The position numbers were made by a program, and so were the translations under genes. The notes below the pieces were generated by a model. The model did no database searches, was not told the DNA's origin, and saw only the letters and a list, made by a program, of their open reading frames with translations. A DNA stretch of 64,000 nucleotides from Phycomyces blakesleeanus NRRL 1555(-) (lineage: Eukaryota > Mucoromycota > Mucoromycetes > Mucorales > Phycomycetaceae), in contig NW_017265134.1 in the NCBI RefSeq assembly GCF_001638985.1, positions 310,001-374,000 on the forward strand, written 5' to 3'. Positions 45,634 through 60,600 of the stretch are shown here, piece after piece (the stretch's first letter is position 1; the number at the start of each line of letters is the position of its first letter).

Positions 45634-46636
45634 TTATTGTCTTCGACGGCTGCCAAGTCTTTTGACAGGTGAATATTTGGAAAAGGCGTCTGCAGATCGT
45701 TTTCTCAGCCGGCGATCAAAGACATCTTCTGGGAGTGCATGGTTTGATTGGAACGGGTGAACCGCAGAGTAAGGCAAGATATCCAGCTCATGCTTTTCTT
45801 CTTCTTCTCGGTCAAGCATTGGCTGAAGAATTCGTCGCCGGGCATTAATAAACCAATTGCTGATCTGGTTGAGGGTCAGATTGGTTTCTCGTGCCAGGCT
45901 GGCTTTTTCTTCCTCGGTTGGGTATGGGTGTTTCTTATGACGAGCAAGCCATTCTCTTAGAATAGCAGTGACAGCTTTTGGAAGGTTTCCTCGGCGTCTC
46001 TTGCTTGACTTTGTTGTGTCTACGGTTACCGAACCAGCAGTGGCCGTGTGTGGGGATGATTTCGCAGAGGAAGCGGATGAAGATGAACGGAGTCTTGGAC
46101 TAGCTTCCTTTCGGTGACTAGTGGTTGGTGAAGGAGAAATGGAGCTGGCGGGAGAAGGAAGGTCACGCGGGTGGAGGGGAGGGGTTGGGGATGATACAAG
46201 GGAAGGTACAGGTGAGAGTTTCTCCATATGGCCAGGATGATCTATTAAAATGTTTAATGTTTGTCATTAGCATCACAATAATAACAGTAATAATAAGAAA
46301 CCATCAAGATTTCTTTTTTCTGATTCTGATTCTGATTCTTACCTCTGGACCAGGTAATAATGTCAGCCCAGTAACGACCGTTGTTTTCCAACATCCGATG
46401 GATTCTTCTCTTATGCGATTCGATAAATTGGCCGTAGTAAGGGTCGCCACAGGGTACATGAACATGTTCAAGATCACCCGATTCTTCTTTTACAAAGTGG
46501 TGGTCATGGAATAGGATGACAGGACTGAATGAACGCTGTAAAAAACTCTTATTGTAAGTACAAAATACAATACAATATAATTTATTTTTATTTTTTGGAA
46601 AGGCGGTTTAAAGTTTACCTTTGACAATGTTGACAT
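45634..46636 (-). CDS. TALE homeodomain transcription factor B
   Basis: Three exons: 46619-46636, 46343-46535, 45634-46241; 272 aa. Exon 1 encodes MSTLSK only. Exon 2, 193 nt as in gene A, encodes VILFHDHHFVKEESGDLEHV and RRIHRMLENNGRYWADI. Exon 3 holds a Ser/Pro-rich region and a basic run, then the TALE homeodomain: KRRRGNLPKAVTAILREWL, HPYPTEEEKASLA, and [13 protein letters not shown]. The tail is basic (RLRKRSADAFSKYSPVKRLG), a likely nuclear-localisation signal. It is paralogous to the plus-strand gene about 20 kb away, from which it differs by a longer exon 3. It is the last supported gene before a long gene-free region. Confidence 0.88.
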
Positions 46637-48257
46637 TATGAAGATGAGGTAGTCGAGATTAGGAGCGGTAAAGACGAATAGACGCTAATTTCATGGAATA
46701 CAGCAAAAAAGGAACAAGAAAGGGCAAGTCGGTACAGACGAGCTGGAAGAAAGAGAAAAAAAGAAAAGAGGGGAATAAGGAGAATGAGAAATAGGCGAGG
46801 TTAAAGCGAATTTAACAGGAGGAAGCACAGGCAAGAGACGTGCTTACTTAAAAGCCACCTGTGCGACGCGTGACCAATACCAAAGTGACATTTGGGCGAT
46901 AGAGACAAGATCATATGAACAGACAAAATAACAGGACGTTTCTTTTCTACCACTTTTATCCGGCAATACAACGTCATTATACAAATAAATATATATATAT
47001 ATATTCATTCTAGATGGCAACCTAGTAACTGTTGCCATGGTTATTCATTAGTTAAGCGAGTCTAAATATATAAAAGTAACAGATTGTCATTGTTTATTAT
47101 TATTATTACTATTATTATTATAATTACTATTATTATTTATTTGGGGGGACTACAAATATGTGCGTGTAATTAAATTTGTGTATATAAAATAATCTTGTCG
47201 GACTCATTACGCTTTGACCATCTGGGCAAATCTTTTCTTTTTTTTTTATATACACAATATAATATATTCCATTATAATTTTTTTTTACAAATATATAAAT
47301 TATATAATTATATATATACTGAAATCTCCATGACAACAACAACAACAACAACAACAATAACAACAACAACAATAGGTTATATTTTTTTTTATCATTACTG
47401 TCAACTGATTTTTTTTTCTTATTGTTATTTTGTGTACAATCTAAAGTGTGACTTTTTTGAGCTCTGGAATATCAAGGCATTTCTTTTCCAATTCTTGTTG
47501 TTTTTGTTGCACCATCAAGTAGTGGAATTTCATCAAGATTCTTGATATTTCACAAGCATAGATAAACCTGCTCCAGAGTACTACGAAAGGCAAAGTCCCA
47601 CCAGGGCTATTTTATCTTGCCTGGCCACCTTAAATCCGCCTGTTTTTTTTTTATATTGCTATTATTTTTATTATTATTTTCGACAAGAAATATATATATA
47701 TATATAATTATTTATTTAAAAAAAGCTAATCCTCTCAAAAGGTTTCGATGTCTTGATTAGGCTATAAAGAACGTGGCAATCACCATTTGCCATTCACGGT
47801 CTTGTCCTCCTCCCCCCTCCTTACCCTTTTTCAGTTGGGTAAAAATACGCCGTCACGGGTTTGATTGACCCAGCTTAAACAGTCATCTCACTTTATTGTC
47901 CATTTCACATGGCCTTGATAGTCCCAACAACCCTTTTCATGAAGAAGCCAAAAGAAAGTAAAACCGATTCCCCCACAGTTATTCTAGCGGCGCTATTTCA
48001 CACACACACACACTATCTCTGTCTATATTATCTTATTTTGTTCTTGTTCTTCTTGTTCTTCTTGCAGTCTCTTGGTTATTGGCTAGATCCTCAATCGAGC
48101 CTTCTACGGCGTGTTTCTTTTCTTCTTTTCCTCTTTCCTTTTAGTGTGCGGGGATTTATCACAAGTGTTTCATCCCTTTCACGCTTCCCATTGCTCGTAT
48201 CAGCTAAGCATCTCGTAATTCCTTATCATTCCATTTATTCCATTTTTTTAAGCTTGC

Positions 48258-48317
<60 letters not shown>

Positions 48318-50915
48318 TTGACTTGACTTGATGTGTAAAGCCTTGACATTTCTTGACAGCTAGACTTTCCTTCTTCTCGACGGCCAATTCGACCCACTTT
48401 GAATCGAGAAAATAAGAAACTCACGAATATGTGTGTGTAAATTCAATAGAACGGTTTTTGTCTTATATACTTCAAACTGCAATATCTTTGCCAATTGCCC
48501 TTTTTATTACTATTTACTGTATTATTATTTTTTCTTTCTTTCTTTGGTCCGTATAATGTCATATATTCAGGGTCATTTGATTAATACACAATGAAATAAT
48601 GTCCCAGGGAAGATTTCTTTTTCAAGATTCCCACCCCTCTCTCTCCCTCCCTTTATTAGCTTGTATGTATATTTGATTACGAGTCAATCAAACCAAATCC
48701 GCACTAGAAAAGTCGCACGATCGTATTAATGGCCAATGCTTCGTTTTAATGACAGTTGTAGATTGGATATCCAACCCTATCTTCTTTACAACGACTCCGG
48801 TTTCTTCATCAACTTGCTTTTTGTGTTTTTTGATACAGTCGGTCATCTAAAATATAATCAATATTATTTATATCTACACAGACAGCCAAACACACACACA
48901 CACACAAATATATATATATACACCTACAAAATTATTGCACCAACAACAACAGTCTCAGGGCACCCGGTTTAACAGCAAAAATGCGAGTGACTCTAAAAAA
49001 AATAAGGAGCTAAACAAGCCTTGTCTACGATTGTTCACATCCCGGCTCTATACATCTACTATTGACATTTTTTCATTTGGGGTCATTATTTCTTGGCCTA
49101 TTCTAGCCCAATTTCCTTTTTCCTTTTCCCTTTTTTTTAATGTGTCACAGGCAGAAAGGCTTGACGTCCAAAAGTATAAGAAGAAAATCCAATGGCGTGC
49201 CATTTTTTGTACACATAGCCTTACTTGACTAAAAAGAGCTAATGGTTCCTTACTGCCCAATAATATTCCACCTGTATCTGTAGACTTGATCTGTCAGTAT
49301 TAAAAGGCATTTTGTTTCTTTGTAGCGCGACACAGATTGGACAAGATAAACATGTCAGATGATTGATATAGGGTTTTGAACCAAAAAGGTACTTTATGCC
49401 CAGTTTATATACAATATACTTGTTTTGTTTTATCTTGGTTTTCTTATGCTGTAACTGTGCCCTGCTGTGCTGTGCTGTGTTGTGCTGTGCTGCGCTATCC
49501 TCTGTTATGTTTTTTCTTTCAGCCACGCCCATTGTGGTTAGAAGAGATATCTGCTCACTTTCTCACACAAGCAAGATTTTTTTTTCCTTTGCTTGGTTGT
49601 GTGGGTATATACATATGGTATACCTAATGGACTATCTTTATCATTCGCTTTTATTGCGTGCTTGTCGTAACACGGCTTGATCGCTTTGTGCATTGGCCTC
49701 TGTATAATGTAAGAAACGTGCCACGAATATGTACCTTTATTAGTATTTTTCTTTCTTGTATACACACACACACATGTATATATGTATGTTGTGTTTACAC
49801 CATCTATCAGATATGTTTATACTTGGCCATGACATGTTTAAAGAAAGAAAAAAAAAGGCAGTCTTTTTTTTGCGTGTGTACACAAAACATGCTGTTTTTC
49901 CTTGGATATTGTACCTGACATGTATTGTTTTCATCGCTTTATTGATTCCTTATTGACTTTCCCTGACTAAAGTAGCACTTGTCTTATTTTTGGTCTATGA
50001 ATCGTGATGATTATCACCAGGCCTATCAAAAGTAATGTATATATATATATACAAAATTGTATTGGGTGTACACTGATGTCAGCAATAGGAGGCTGTTTTG
50101 GTTTGTTGAGACCAAAACCTAATAATAAACTCTGTATATATGTATATGTATATATATGTATATATATATACACTTCTTTATTAGTTTCATTGATACTATC
50201 TACCAATTAACAGTCATGCCATTTTTTTTTAAAATAAATAAATGAATTATTATTACTATTATTATTTAAGATAGGCTATAAGATTTTTTTTTAGCTTTTA
50301 TTCTTTCATAAGGTGAATTATATAATAAATAAAGCACAGTGGCACTAGCCACTTGAGCCATGTACTATTTGACTAGATGTCAAAGAAAGAGTGAAACGCC
50401 GTTTTCGATACTTTATTACCAAATCACAACATTAACTGTGCCTCCATGTACTACATTCAATAATACCTTACTTTTTTTTGGGGGGAAGGGAAGGATCTTG
50501 TTTACCATTAGAGTATTTATCTTGTTAAACATCAAGGTAATAAATGTACATTTGCGTTTGCATTTGCATTTGCAGCTGTACTTGTGCTTGTACTTGTACT
50601 TGTACTTGTACTTGTAATTGTGCTTGTGTATAAAAAAAAACTATAGATACATAACTATAGCTGCACAAGCACACCACACATACACAATAAAAATAAATAA
50701 GAAAAAGAAGGGGGAGGAGGAAGAGGAAGAGAGGGGTGCGTGTGCTTATTGTTTTAATTCTATTTCCTTTTTCTTTTTTCTTTTGCCATTTTCATAATAT
50801 TCTTCTATATTTGTTTGAAATCAAACCAAATACAAAAGAATTGTATTAATTTTCTTTTTACAAGATAAAGAAGAAATATAGTATATATACATCTTTATTC
50901 TATAATATATATATT

Positions 50916-51149
50916 TTACGCTAACATATGTATACAAGACAAAGAAAATGCAAAAACCTTGGGTAATCCCATCATTACACAATGTGGGCGTACAGTGGGA
51001 ATTCGTTGTGTATAGTAAAATCCACCTGACAAGCAATCACTGGCATCAGTAAAAGGCTTGTGAGCCATTATTTGCCACAAGGGAAGAAAACAAAAATAAT
51101 TACTAGGAGCAGCAGAGACTTGAAGACATATGAATGCTAGAGATGTCAT
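50916..51149 (-). CDS. Possible hypothetical ORF or exon
   Basis: A 77-codon frame with mixed codon use, including WQIMAHKPFTDASDCLSGGF and RIPTVRPHC. It is on the same strand and 290 bp downstream of the other candidate at 51436-51642, so both could belong to one spliced gene, but no phase-compatible join with recognisable protein was found. Confidence 0.2.
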   Translation of the reverse strand: MTSLAFICLQVSAAPSNYFCFLPLWQIMAHKPFTDASDCLSGGFYYTQRIPTVRPHCVMMGLPKVFAFSLSCIHMLA

Positions 51150-51435
51150 TACCGTACACCATGTGAATATCTCTATTGGTTAAAGGGAAAGAGTAAGTAT
51201 TTATATTTATTTATACTGTGTGTGTGTATTGCGTATATTATGGTAATTGACATTCTGTAATTTACAGAGGAGGCCAATGCGGTACTCTGGAGTACAGCTC
51301 TCCTATATTCACTCTTTCTTTTTGTATTGTTGTGAATCCTGGTGTATACAGGTATATATTTAGATGTGGCAGTTCCCTGAATAAATAAATATGTCCCACC
51401 CTGACTACCGATTCTTCCCTTTACCCCCGACTATA

Positions 51436-51642
51436 TTAAGAGTTGCTTTTTAGCTCTAATAAATAAGCCAACAACCAAAGCAGAACAGCTCCGATACCGC
51501 ACTCTGTCACCAGAAAGGCCAAACTCACCGTGTGCGTACAGAAACGCCGATCCTCACAGATAACATATTGTTTGACGGTTGATACTGAACCACACAAACC
51601 ACTTATCTTAGATAATAAGCGCACGCAACACAGCCTATACAT
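51436..51642 (-). CDS. Possible small membrane-protein ORF
   Basis: A 68-codon frame starting with ATG at 51642. Its codon use is less AT-driven than nearby frames. It is Cys-rich (MYRLCCVRLL, CGSV, VICEDRRFCTH) and ends in a hydrophobic helix GAVLLWLLAYLLEL. A GTGAGT donor lies inside it after the codon for CTHT, so an alternative spliced form is possible. No family recognised; it could be the remains of a four-helix membrane protein. Confidence 0.25.
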   Translation of the reverse strand: MYRLCCVRLLSKISGLCGSVSTVKQYVICEDRRFCTHTVSLAFLVTECGIGAVLLWLLAYLLELKSNS

Positions 51643-54600
51643 GTATAATATATATACTTATGCCTTTTGTTAGTATCAAGCTACTTTACTGGTACTTATT
51701 CTGTTGCTACTTCTTTTTATTTTATTTATACATTAATCAACTAATCTACCAATCAATTAATCGTTTAATCAAGTGAGTTGTTTAGCCTAAACGTGAATTT
51801 TATATTAGTATTAGTTGTGAATGAGTAAGACCCATTGATTTGTCCCACGCTAAAGATTTACCACTATGAAAAAATAAATAAATATAATCTATTAAAAATA
51901 TATACAAATGTGTTTTATTGATTTTATAGTACTTTCATCTTATCAACCAGATTCAACTCGTGTTTTTTGCATTTCTGTGCTCAAAATCTTGAAGATTGAT
52001 ATACACTTGTTTGTATACCCTATTATTATTATTATTTTGTTTTTGTTTTTGTTTTTGAATATATAAAATGTGACACCAAGATATATTGTATATTCGACAG
52101 AAACCCTTCAAAGATTTCCTACCCACGTTCCACAGCAAACCAAGAAAAAAAATCAAAAACCAAAAACCAAAAACTAATATCCTGAAATCCTGAAATCCAA
52201 AAGAATTTTAGAACACTGATCCTTGCTCTTATTTTATCTTTATTTACTCCCCCAAGTATATATATATGTATAATATGCCATATTCTGTGTTACTAGTAAG
52301 CTAGAACAATCAATGCTTTTGTCAAACAAGGAGACCAAAATTATTATTATTATTATTATTATAATAATAATAATAATAATAATCAAGTATTGGATATGCA
52401 ACACACGTTTTCTAAGCAAAAGATTATAGATCAGATTAATATACTATCTTTTCGGATTCAATAAAAATTGCTGATTTCTTGGTCACCAATAAAGATCTTT
52501 TTAATAATATGAACAGAAAACTGCTTGGGGGTAGAAAAACAGTATATTTTTTACTTGACTTTAAGACGAATCCAAATATATATTTTTACTATTATTGAGC
52601 CAAATCAGCAAAGTAATTTAAGCAAACTTTGGTATCTTCTTTTATTAGATCTTTCATAATTTATCTTAGCAGACCATTCTCCATATTTGGATTATTTTAG
52701 CCTCACTGCTTTTTGAATATATCAATCTCAATATGTCTCTCTGTGTCTTATATAACCTTAACTGACATTGACAGTTACAAGACTACAAGCTTCAACTATA
52801 CGCAAGAAAAGTGAGCTTTATGTTTCTCTTGGTTTTTGACCAACACTCTTCTATAGAGTTTATAAATTGCGAGTATAGTAGCATAATATGTGTATTTTCT
52901 CGTGTTTGTTAAAAAAGGTTCCTATAAAAAATTGTGAAGAGAAGAGGTGACTCAATACAACATTGTCACTTTTTTAGATTCGCTATTCAAGAGAGATGTA
53001 AAGACTTGTACTAATAGAAACCCATTTGCTCAAATTCTCTGTTCAGGCTACTTCAAAGCAACGGCCCCAGCTCATTCTACCAGCTATTTTTTCTAGAATC
53101 CAATACAAATCCAAGAAAATCTTCTTTTACAAACTCTGTTTCTGCTGTGGTGTCCGTAAACTGGTGTTCCGGTAGAAGTTCCAGAGCTGAGTCCGAGTCT
53201 TCTACTGATAAAAGCTGCCTTTTTACTCATGAATTGTATTCAAACCTGAGTTTGGTTAGTTTTCTGGCTTTTGATGCACCAGGAATGTTCTAGATTGCTG
53301 TTTCAGTTTTCCCAGAGATTTTTGCTATTATTATTATTGTTATTATTATCGGTGTTCTTGTTATTTAAGCAAACCACGTTGACAGATTGCACAGTTTAAT
53401 TTATATTTTTCCTGATTTTCAGGGATGGCCTTGGAAACAATGTATACATTTCGAATATTTTGGTCTTGAGCGTATGTATGCCGATATAATGTTGATGATT
53501 GCTCCGCGGAAGACGATAGGAACGGTGGCAAAAGTCATAAATTTTCTTTAGCTCCAATGGCTTATATAATCAACTTGGAAACAAGGTAGTAGGATTTCGC
53601 CCAGAAATCGCTACAAATGAAAAGGTAAAACCAGCTTTTCCCGTCAACTGCCTTGAATATTGTTATAAAAGATAAGTATAAAGATTTTTTTGGTGCAGAG
53701 ACAACATCATTGCATCTGATCTGTAAAGCTGTGATAAATTTTTGGCAGTAGTGACCCAAATGTCGTATTAATAGTTTGCTTATGATCTTCTGAACCTCGA
53801 TTAGAATCTGTGGAAGTAAATTTTGTATGCCAAGGCAAGGGACCTATAGCCCATTTCTACGATAAGTTTTCCATTCGGTCTTAGCTAACATGTAAGTTAC
53901 ACTTAGTACTTCCAATAAATGCATTGTCACCCTATCAATAGCCACCGGCTTCTTTAAAAAGTTGTTTTTTAAATCGGCCTTGACCAGGCAAGTGATCATA
54001 TAGAAATTCAAACATTAAAAATTCATTCATTAGAGGAATAATGTTTAATATAAAAAGAGAGAGAAGATATTTTATTTTAATAAAAGAAATGGTGAAGAAA
54101 TAAATATGAGCCCTAAAAGCTACAGATCAATAGTCTGCAACACATATTACGTTTAATACCAGTAAAGAGCATTTACGGCGTCAATTAATCCCTTGTCAAT
54201 ACTGGAATGCTTGGCTGAAAACTATTTGAGGTTGTGCTCACACATACGTTGTTCTCAATAGTATTATCCTTTCTTTCATCTAATCCCCTTCTTGTCCTTT
54301 ATATCTAACACAGCCCGAAAATCTTGAGCATTTCTTTTCTCGTGGTCTCTCTCAAGCAGTCGGTCTGGGACATTATCCTTACCCGGCACTTGATTGAAAT
54401 CCAGTAGCCCCTCTTTCGTAGAATCATTCCATTTTCGATCTAGTGCTGGACTTACAAGTTCTTAGCTAAATTACGCCATGTAATCTTGTGGTCCAGCTGG
54501 AATGTAGTGTTCGATGGGATACACTTTCAACTATACGTAATTACTAACAAGTCATCGAGTGGCAGCTTGTATAAGTAGCTGTTGGTGATGAACATTGCTG

Positions 54601-57600
54601 GACATGCATAATTAGTTTTATTTATACTAATTTAGTTACGCTTTACAATGATTGAAGATGCTGGGGGTATCTTATTGACTTCAAAATTATTAATGGGCTA
54701 TACAGAGAATAGAAGGAAAATAGGCAGAAAATTAAGAAGAATGCAATAAAGTCAAACTAAATGTGCTTGGTCGAGAGAAGTATAGAGTATGTGCAGCCGA
54801 GATAACATTTTAAGGTTTGAAAGGTACGCTGTCAAAATATATATATATATAAGCCCGGCACGCAACGCCATACAACCTGTAAAGTAATCACATTTTCTTT
54901 TACTGTTTCCTCTTTTCTCTCAATGTATCTTTATATTAATGTGATTGCTGTACTTCTTTTTTTTTTCTCACCATTTGAAAAAAAAAAAAAACAGGACTAT
55001 AATGGCTGTATGGCAAGTGCGAGAAGCATTGTTCAAGGTTCTCAAAACAACAGTCACGCGTGAATTGAAGAAACCTAGGAATAATTTTTTATATAAGGGG
55101 TATTCAATCAAAGCTTTATTTCAAAATGATTTATTATTCAATGATATTTGTCCATAATTGAGAACATCAAATGAAAGGGTATACTTTTTTAGTACATATT
55201 TTTAGTAGAATCAATTAACGAATATGTTAAGTCAGATAATAAGGATAATCATTTACATATAGCAAAGCAAAAACTTGATTAATATGAGTACTGTATGTTT
55301 ATGTGGTATACACTCGTACTTCTTCAGCATAAGGTTTTCTCGAAGCGTTAAAAGGATTCCTACCTAAAAATATTCTTGTGGCTTTAAAATAGTATGTGCA
55401 TTAATAATTGAATACTCTTAATGTATGTAAGTGTGCCTGCTACTTTTACAAAAGTTTTTAACATACCCGTGTTAATGATATCGAAAGAAATTTTATTTCC
55501 GATAGTAGCTAAATTGTGTAATAAGAACTATATCGATTTGGACATGAATTACCAGAAATGGACTATAATCCGTACACGCTAACTGATTTATCTTACTTGG
55601 CATTCAGTACCTTTTTTTCTTCTTTGTCTTCCTCTTTTACTATTCTTATTGATTTTGATGGAGTACAGAGTCATCTTATTTGATATATATATAGATGTTT
55701 TATTATTTGTCTAAGAAAATGGTTGCAATTCTTATCAAATCACATATAATCAGCTACTTGTTCTGTTTGATTTATTAATTATTATTACTTTCTATAGAAA
55801 TAAAATATGAAAAAACGTGTTGTAAAAGATTTGGCCTTGTAGGGTTTGCGTCTCATTATATTCTCATAATTGTGTATGTATGTATATGAACCCCCAATCT
55901 GTGTCAGAAATTAAAAACTAGTTACACAGCAATACTCCAAGTAATGATACCAAGTCTTAATTATCAGTTAAAAGCCGTATGAGCTCATATATATATATGT
56001 GTGTATGTATGTGAGTATATTGTATATATAAACAAATGCTGTAACAGGTTTCATAATCCAGTATTGTATTATTCTTTAGAATGCTTCAGATTGACAAGCT
56101 ATTTAAAAATTATCTAAAGTCTCACGGATATATCAATCTGTGTCAGGAGATATACAAGTATATGTATTAATCATGTGCAAACCTCTGTGTACATCCATTG
56201 ACTTTGAGTTTCCTGTAAAGTTTGTTGTTTATTATTAAGATATCATTCACCTTTCAATATTCACATTCCCTACGATTAGGATAAACAGCATTCCCACAAA
56301 GGAAACCGGCAAAAAAGAGAAAATCATTTAGCTTACATAGCTTCACAAAGAAGCCTTCGAGTTTCACAAAACGAAAGAAATAATAATTAAGCTTTACAAT
56401 TTTAGGATGTTTACTACTATAGCTGTCATTGAGAATATGTACATTAATTGTCATTTTTTCTTAGATAAACCCAAAACAACTGACTTTGCTGATAAAACAA
56501 GCATATTATAGGGTTAAGATCGCTTTACACAAAGAATCAAAAAGCGATCAGTGTTAGTCTTTAGTAATAGATATAGTAATACACTGGAAAACATTTGTTG
56601 GCGAATAAATTGTTGGAAAATCCTAGGAATCTACTTGGATTTATTATATTATTTAATTATAGCTGCTCTTGATTGACAGGATTCTAAGCCTTGGCTCAAT
56701 GTATGTGTGTATGTACATATAAAGACATAATCATATTGTATTAAAAAAGCTATATGTAATTTGAAAACATTTAATCGCTGTATATTGGGTCAGCTAATTT
56801 ATTCATGATATTAGTGTAAATATATACATACAAGTACATGTCAGTGTATTGAAAAGTGTTATAATTGCATCATACTCAAATTAGTATTGATAAAAGCCAC
56901 TTACGTACATAACGAGAGCTGATGTATGTAAGCTAATACAGCTGCCTAGGTCTAGTGCTTTTCTTGTTAAATCTTCCAATACCTCATACACTTGTCTTTT
57001 CTGACCAAGAATTACAGGAAGACCATAGTTTGATAAACCAAAAAAAAACAATTCAACTAGATAAATGAGAATCATAAATGTACGGTTTGGTGCGATGATA
57101 CCTACTCTTTATTCAACATACATAATTTACGATCGAAACATATTCAAGAAAAAAAAATGACACAATCAATATTTTATGTGATTTGGAGAAGACATTAAAA
57201 TAGAAAAAAGGAATTATTAAAGCATCTAATACATTTTTGCTTAAATTTGATTATTATCATTTTTGGAATTTTAATAAAACCTTGATGCAAGATGACTTTG
57301 GCTCTTTAAATATTATTTTTAGACTTACACCATATTATCACAATGCCTAATAGAACTGAAGAAAACATTTAGAGGTATTCAAAAACACTTACTAACTCTT
57401 ACGTATTATTGGTTACTTTTTTAAAACGTAGAGCTTAAGTTTAAAAGCTCGAGGACTTTTGAAACCCCTCATTATATCCACCTATAAAGGTATAAATGGT
57501 TTTATGATTATTCGTTTGTAAAACAAGTGGTAGTAATATAAGAAAACCTATAGATTAAGCAAAGTGTATAATATTCTTAGCTTGTTTTTATTTTATTTCT

Positions 57601-60600
57601 TCTATGTCATATTTTATCTTTTTACTTACTTGTTTCTAAGAAACAAGGTTGACTATTTTATTTTTCAGATATGGTGTATTTTTCTTATACACTGGAAAAA
57701 TAATTGGACTCCGATAGTTTTTTCACATTTCCGACAACGCTTTTTTGCTTTTGAAAAACCGCGGTGTTCGAATTTAATAGCAGAGAAAGAGAAATATTGG
57801 CCCTCGATTATTCATTTCTTATGGCAGACTACGAGAATCGATCCCCTAATATAGTAATATTATGTATTTTTCGGTGTTTAAAGCATCTTTTGTCGTGAAT
57901 ATATGAAGTTGTGACTGCATAAAATTCAATATTTGGGATTTTTATTAAGTTCGCGGGTATTTAATTCTATTTTCTTATATCGGTATTTTAAATTAAAAAA
58001 TTGGCCCAAAATCCAAAATTTCTGATTTAAAAGAAAATAGACCATATATCTTTAGTTTTTACCTAGAAATTATATGTAGACAGTCTGATTTCTATAGATA
58101 ATATACCGGTAACGTATCAGGATATCATAGTTATAGATAAAGTGAATTTTAAAGCTGTATTTTTAAAGGAGTAATAAAACAAGTTAACTTGAAAGATGTG
58201 TACATCTTTTTATTGTTATTAATTTCATAAATAATCTGGTTTTATTTATTCACTATAGGAAATAAGTGTTGATTCTGATGGAGATTTTGTAAAACTCTTA
58301 TAGTAGTTTCCAATAAGAAAGTGCAATCACCACTCACTTCCCATAGTGTAATTTGTACTTATAGATAGCATTATCAAGATATAATAATAATTAAACAGAG
58401 ATGTGTAAATAGCTTTAATATACTTTTAAAAAAAGCTTCATATACGTATTAACCAACTAACATGATAATATATTTAAAAAAAGAAAATATTTGAGCTTAA
58501 AATAATTGCTTGCCATTTCTCATATTATACGTTAAGACATTATTATATTGCACAGCTATTCTTGTGGGCCTTTATTCTTAATCCAAAAGAATAATATAAA
58601 TAACCACTAACAAGCAAACATACCCTTATATCTCCCTCATCTAAAAATAATAACTTGAAGCATAAAAATGTGTTGCGTATCTCACAAACAAGACTATTTT
58701 TCTCTTTCAAAAAATGAGATCTCAAGAAGGGAGAAAATGTATTACAAAAGTCTGGATAAAAAAAACTATATGCCGAAAAATCCTTTTGAATATAACTGGC
58801 ACTGACTATCCGACCTTACTCATAATATAAAGTTGTACCAATGAGTAAATCATATATTACAAGATTACTGTTTGTACTAAAGACTATAGAAGAATATTTT
58901 CACATAGCAGCTAGTTTTTTACTCAAGATATTAGAGTAGTTTACATGTAATCATAAAGCTGATACTCCCAAACCATCTTTTTCCAAATCTTCCATTGTTT
59001 TAGCTTATGCATATATGTATATATATATCAAATTATCTAGTATTAATGTCACATAAATATTTCCAAACACCTCGGCTATTATTATTTAAACGGTTTCTTT
59101 TTTTTAAAAAAAAACCCCCCTCCCGTTTCAAGAATATATCTATGTAAATAAGCATATACATTCAATTTTTCAACTTAAACACTTGTATTGAATAACAGTA
59201 GTACATTTATTATCGGGTTGAGGTTATGCAGATGTCTCCTGCATAATAGACAGTAAACAAAAAACAATGAATTTTACGCGAAGATTTTTTTAAATATGAA
59301 AATGTTTTACAAGAGCAACTAAAAAGTGATATTAAAATATAACAGGTAAAATAAATTAAAGCTAAACTGATAAACCCCAAGATTTTTATAGACGATTTTA
59401 GATAATATTTTTACAACTCACCAGCTTTTTTTTCTCAGGAAATAAAATATAAAGCTAAACTATTTGATTGAATCTGAGTTTAAGTAGTAGAGAAGAATAT
59501 TAATACATCTCCAAGAATGAGCGCGTTATTTACCGTTTTCTTCTTCTTTTTTTGACAAAAGCTGTAATATAAAGGCTCCACATAATTAGCTCATAGATTA
59601 CATGAACAAGATAAGGATAAAAAAGAGGAAACTATTTTGTTTTACCTATATCTTTGTCTAATAAGAAAAAAATGTTACGTTACAGATACATTCTTTCTGC
59701 ATGAGTATAATCTTCACTATCAAGAATTTCCCAAAAGACCAAGGATTATATACTTTTGAAAATTTGCCATTTTTTTCAAATTTTAATATTTTGTCTGCCC
59801 TAATTTTTCATCCAAAGATTCTACATGTCTCTTTTGTTTGCTTTCGCAAGAGCTTGGTCACGCTCTGTAGAATATTTCTTCCTCAAATGTAATCTATGGC
59901 CATTCGTTTTCATTTCTTTGGATAATTTATTGGGAATGTACTGGTGAAAAGTGCATACTCGTGTAATATAACGATAGACAATATGGTAAAACAGTCTTTG
60001 TTTTTTTTTGTATTTTTTTTTACTTTCTACTTTATTTATTTATTTATCTGGTACCTTTGTATCATTTCTGAAGACTCTTGTAAAGTATTGTTTGTTACTC
60101 TACTCACTGTCTACTAGTCTTCTGTTTACCCCGCCTCTCTGGGTTCTAGAATATAGGATATTCATGTTTGGTAGCACACTACTATATATTTAGTGTTACC
60201 ATCTGGCCAGTGTGTTAGATGCAATTTCTTCTATTATGTCATGCTTTGTCAGTACCACATGTACAATTTTTTGCTTAAATTTTTCGAGAATTAGACCTTG
60301 ACCTTCTCCTCCAGCCATGTCTTTCCATTAGACACACAGAATTCTTGTGTGACTTGCTCGACATTCTCCAAATCTTGATTATCCAATTTATATACCCGTT
60401 TATGGGTGTGTGTTCAAAAGTCCAAGCATTATTGTATATCCATGGTAGACTTTATATTGCTTGGCTTTCAGAGAAGTGAAGCTATCAAAAGAAAATAATA
60501 TCCAAAAGACTAATTAATGATCTAAAAGTGCTAGCTAATTGAAGATTGAATAGTTAAATGGATGAAGGAGAAAATATGTAGAGTCAACCTTGTACTATAT

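Noticed and set aside
47909..48331. 140-codon frame beginning MALIVPTTLF
   Set aside because: Ends in an (ATT)n leucine run; composition is pyrimidine low complexity and no family resemblance.
57564..57854. Frame with NNWTPIVFSHFRQRFFAFE, vaguely like Tc1 FSDESRF
   Set aside because: The catalytic DES is not present, no flanking terminal repeats were found and the similarity is too short.
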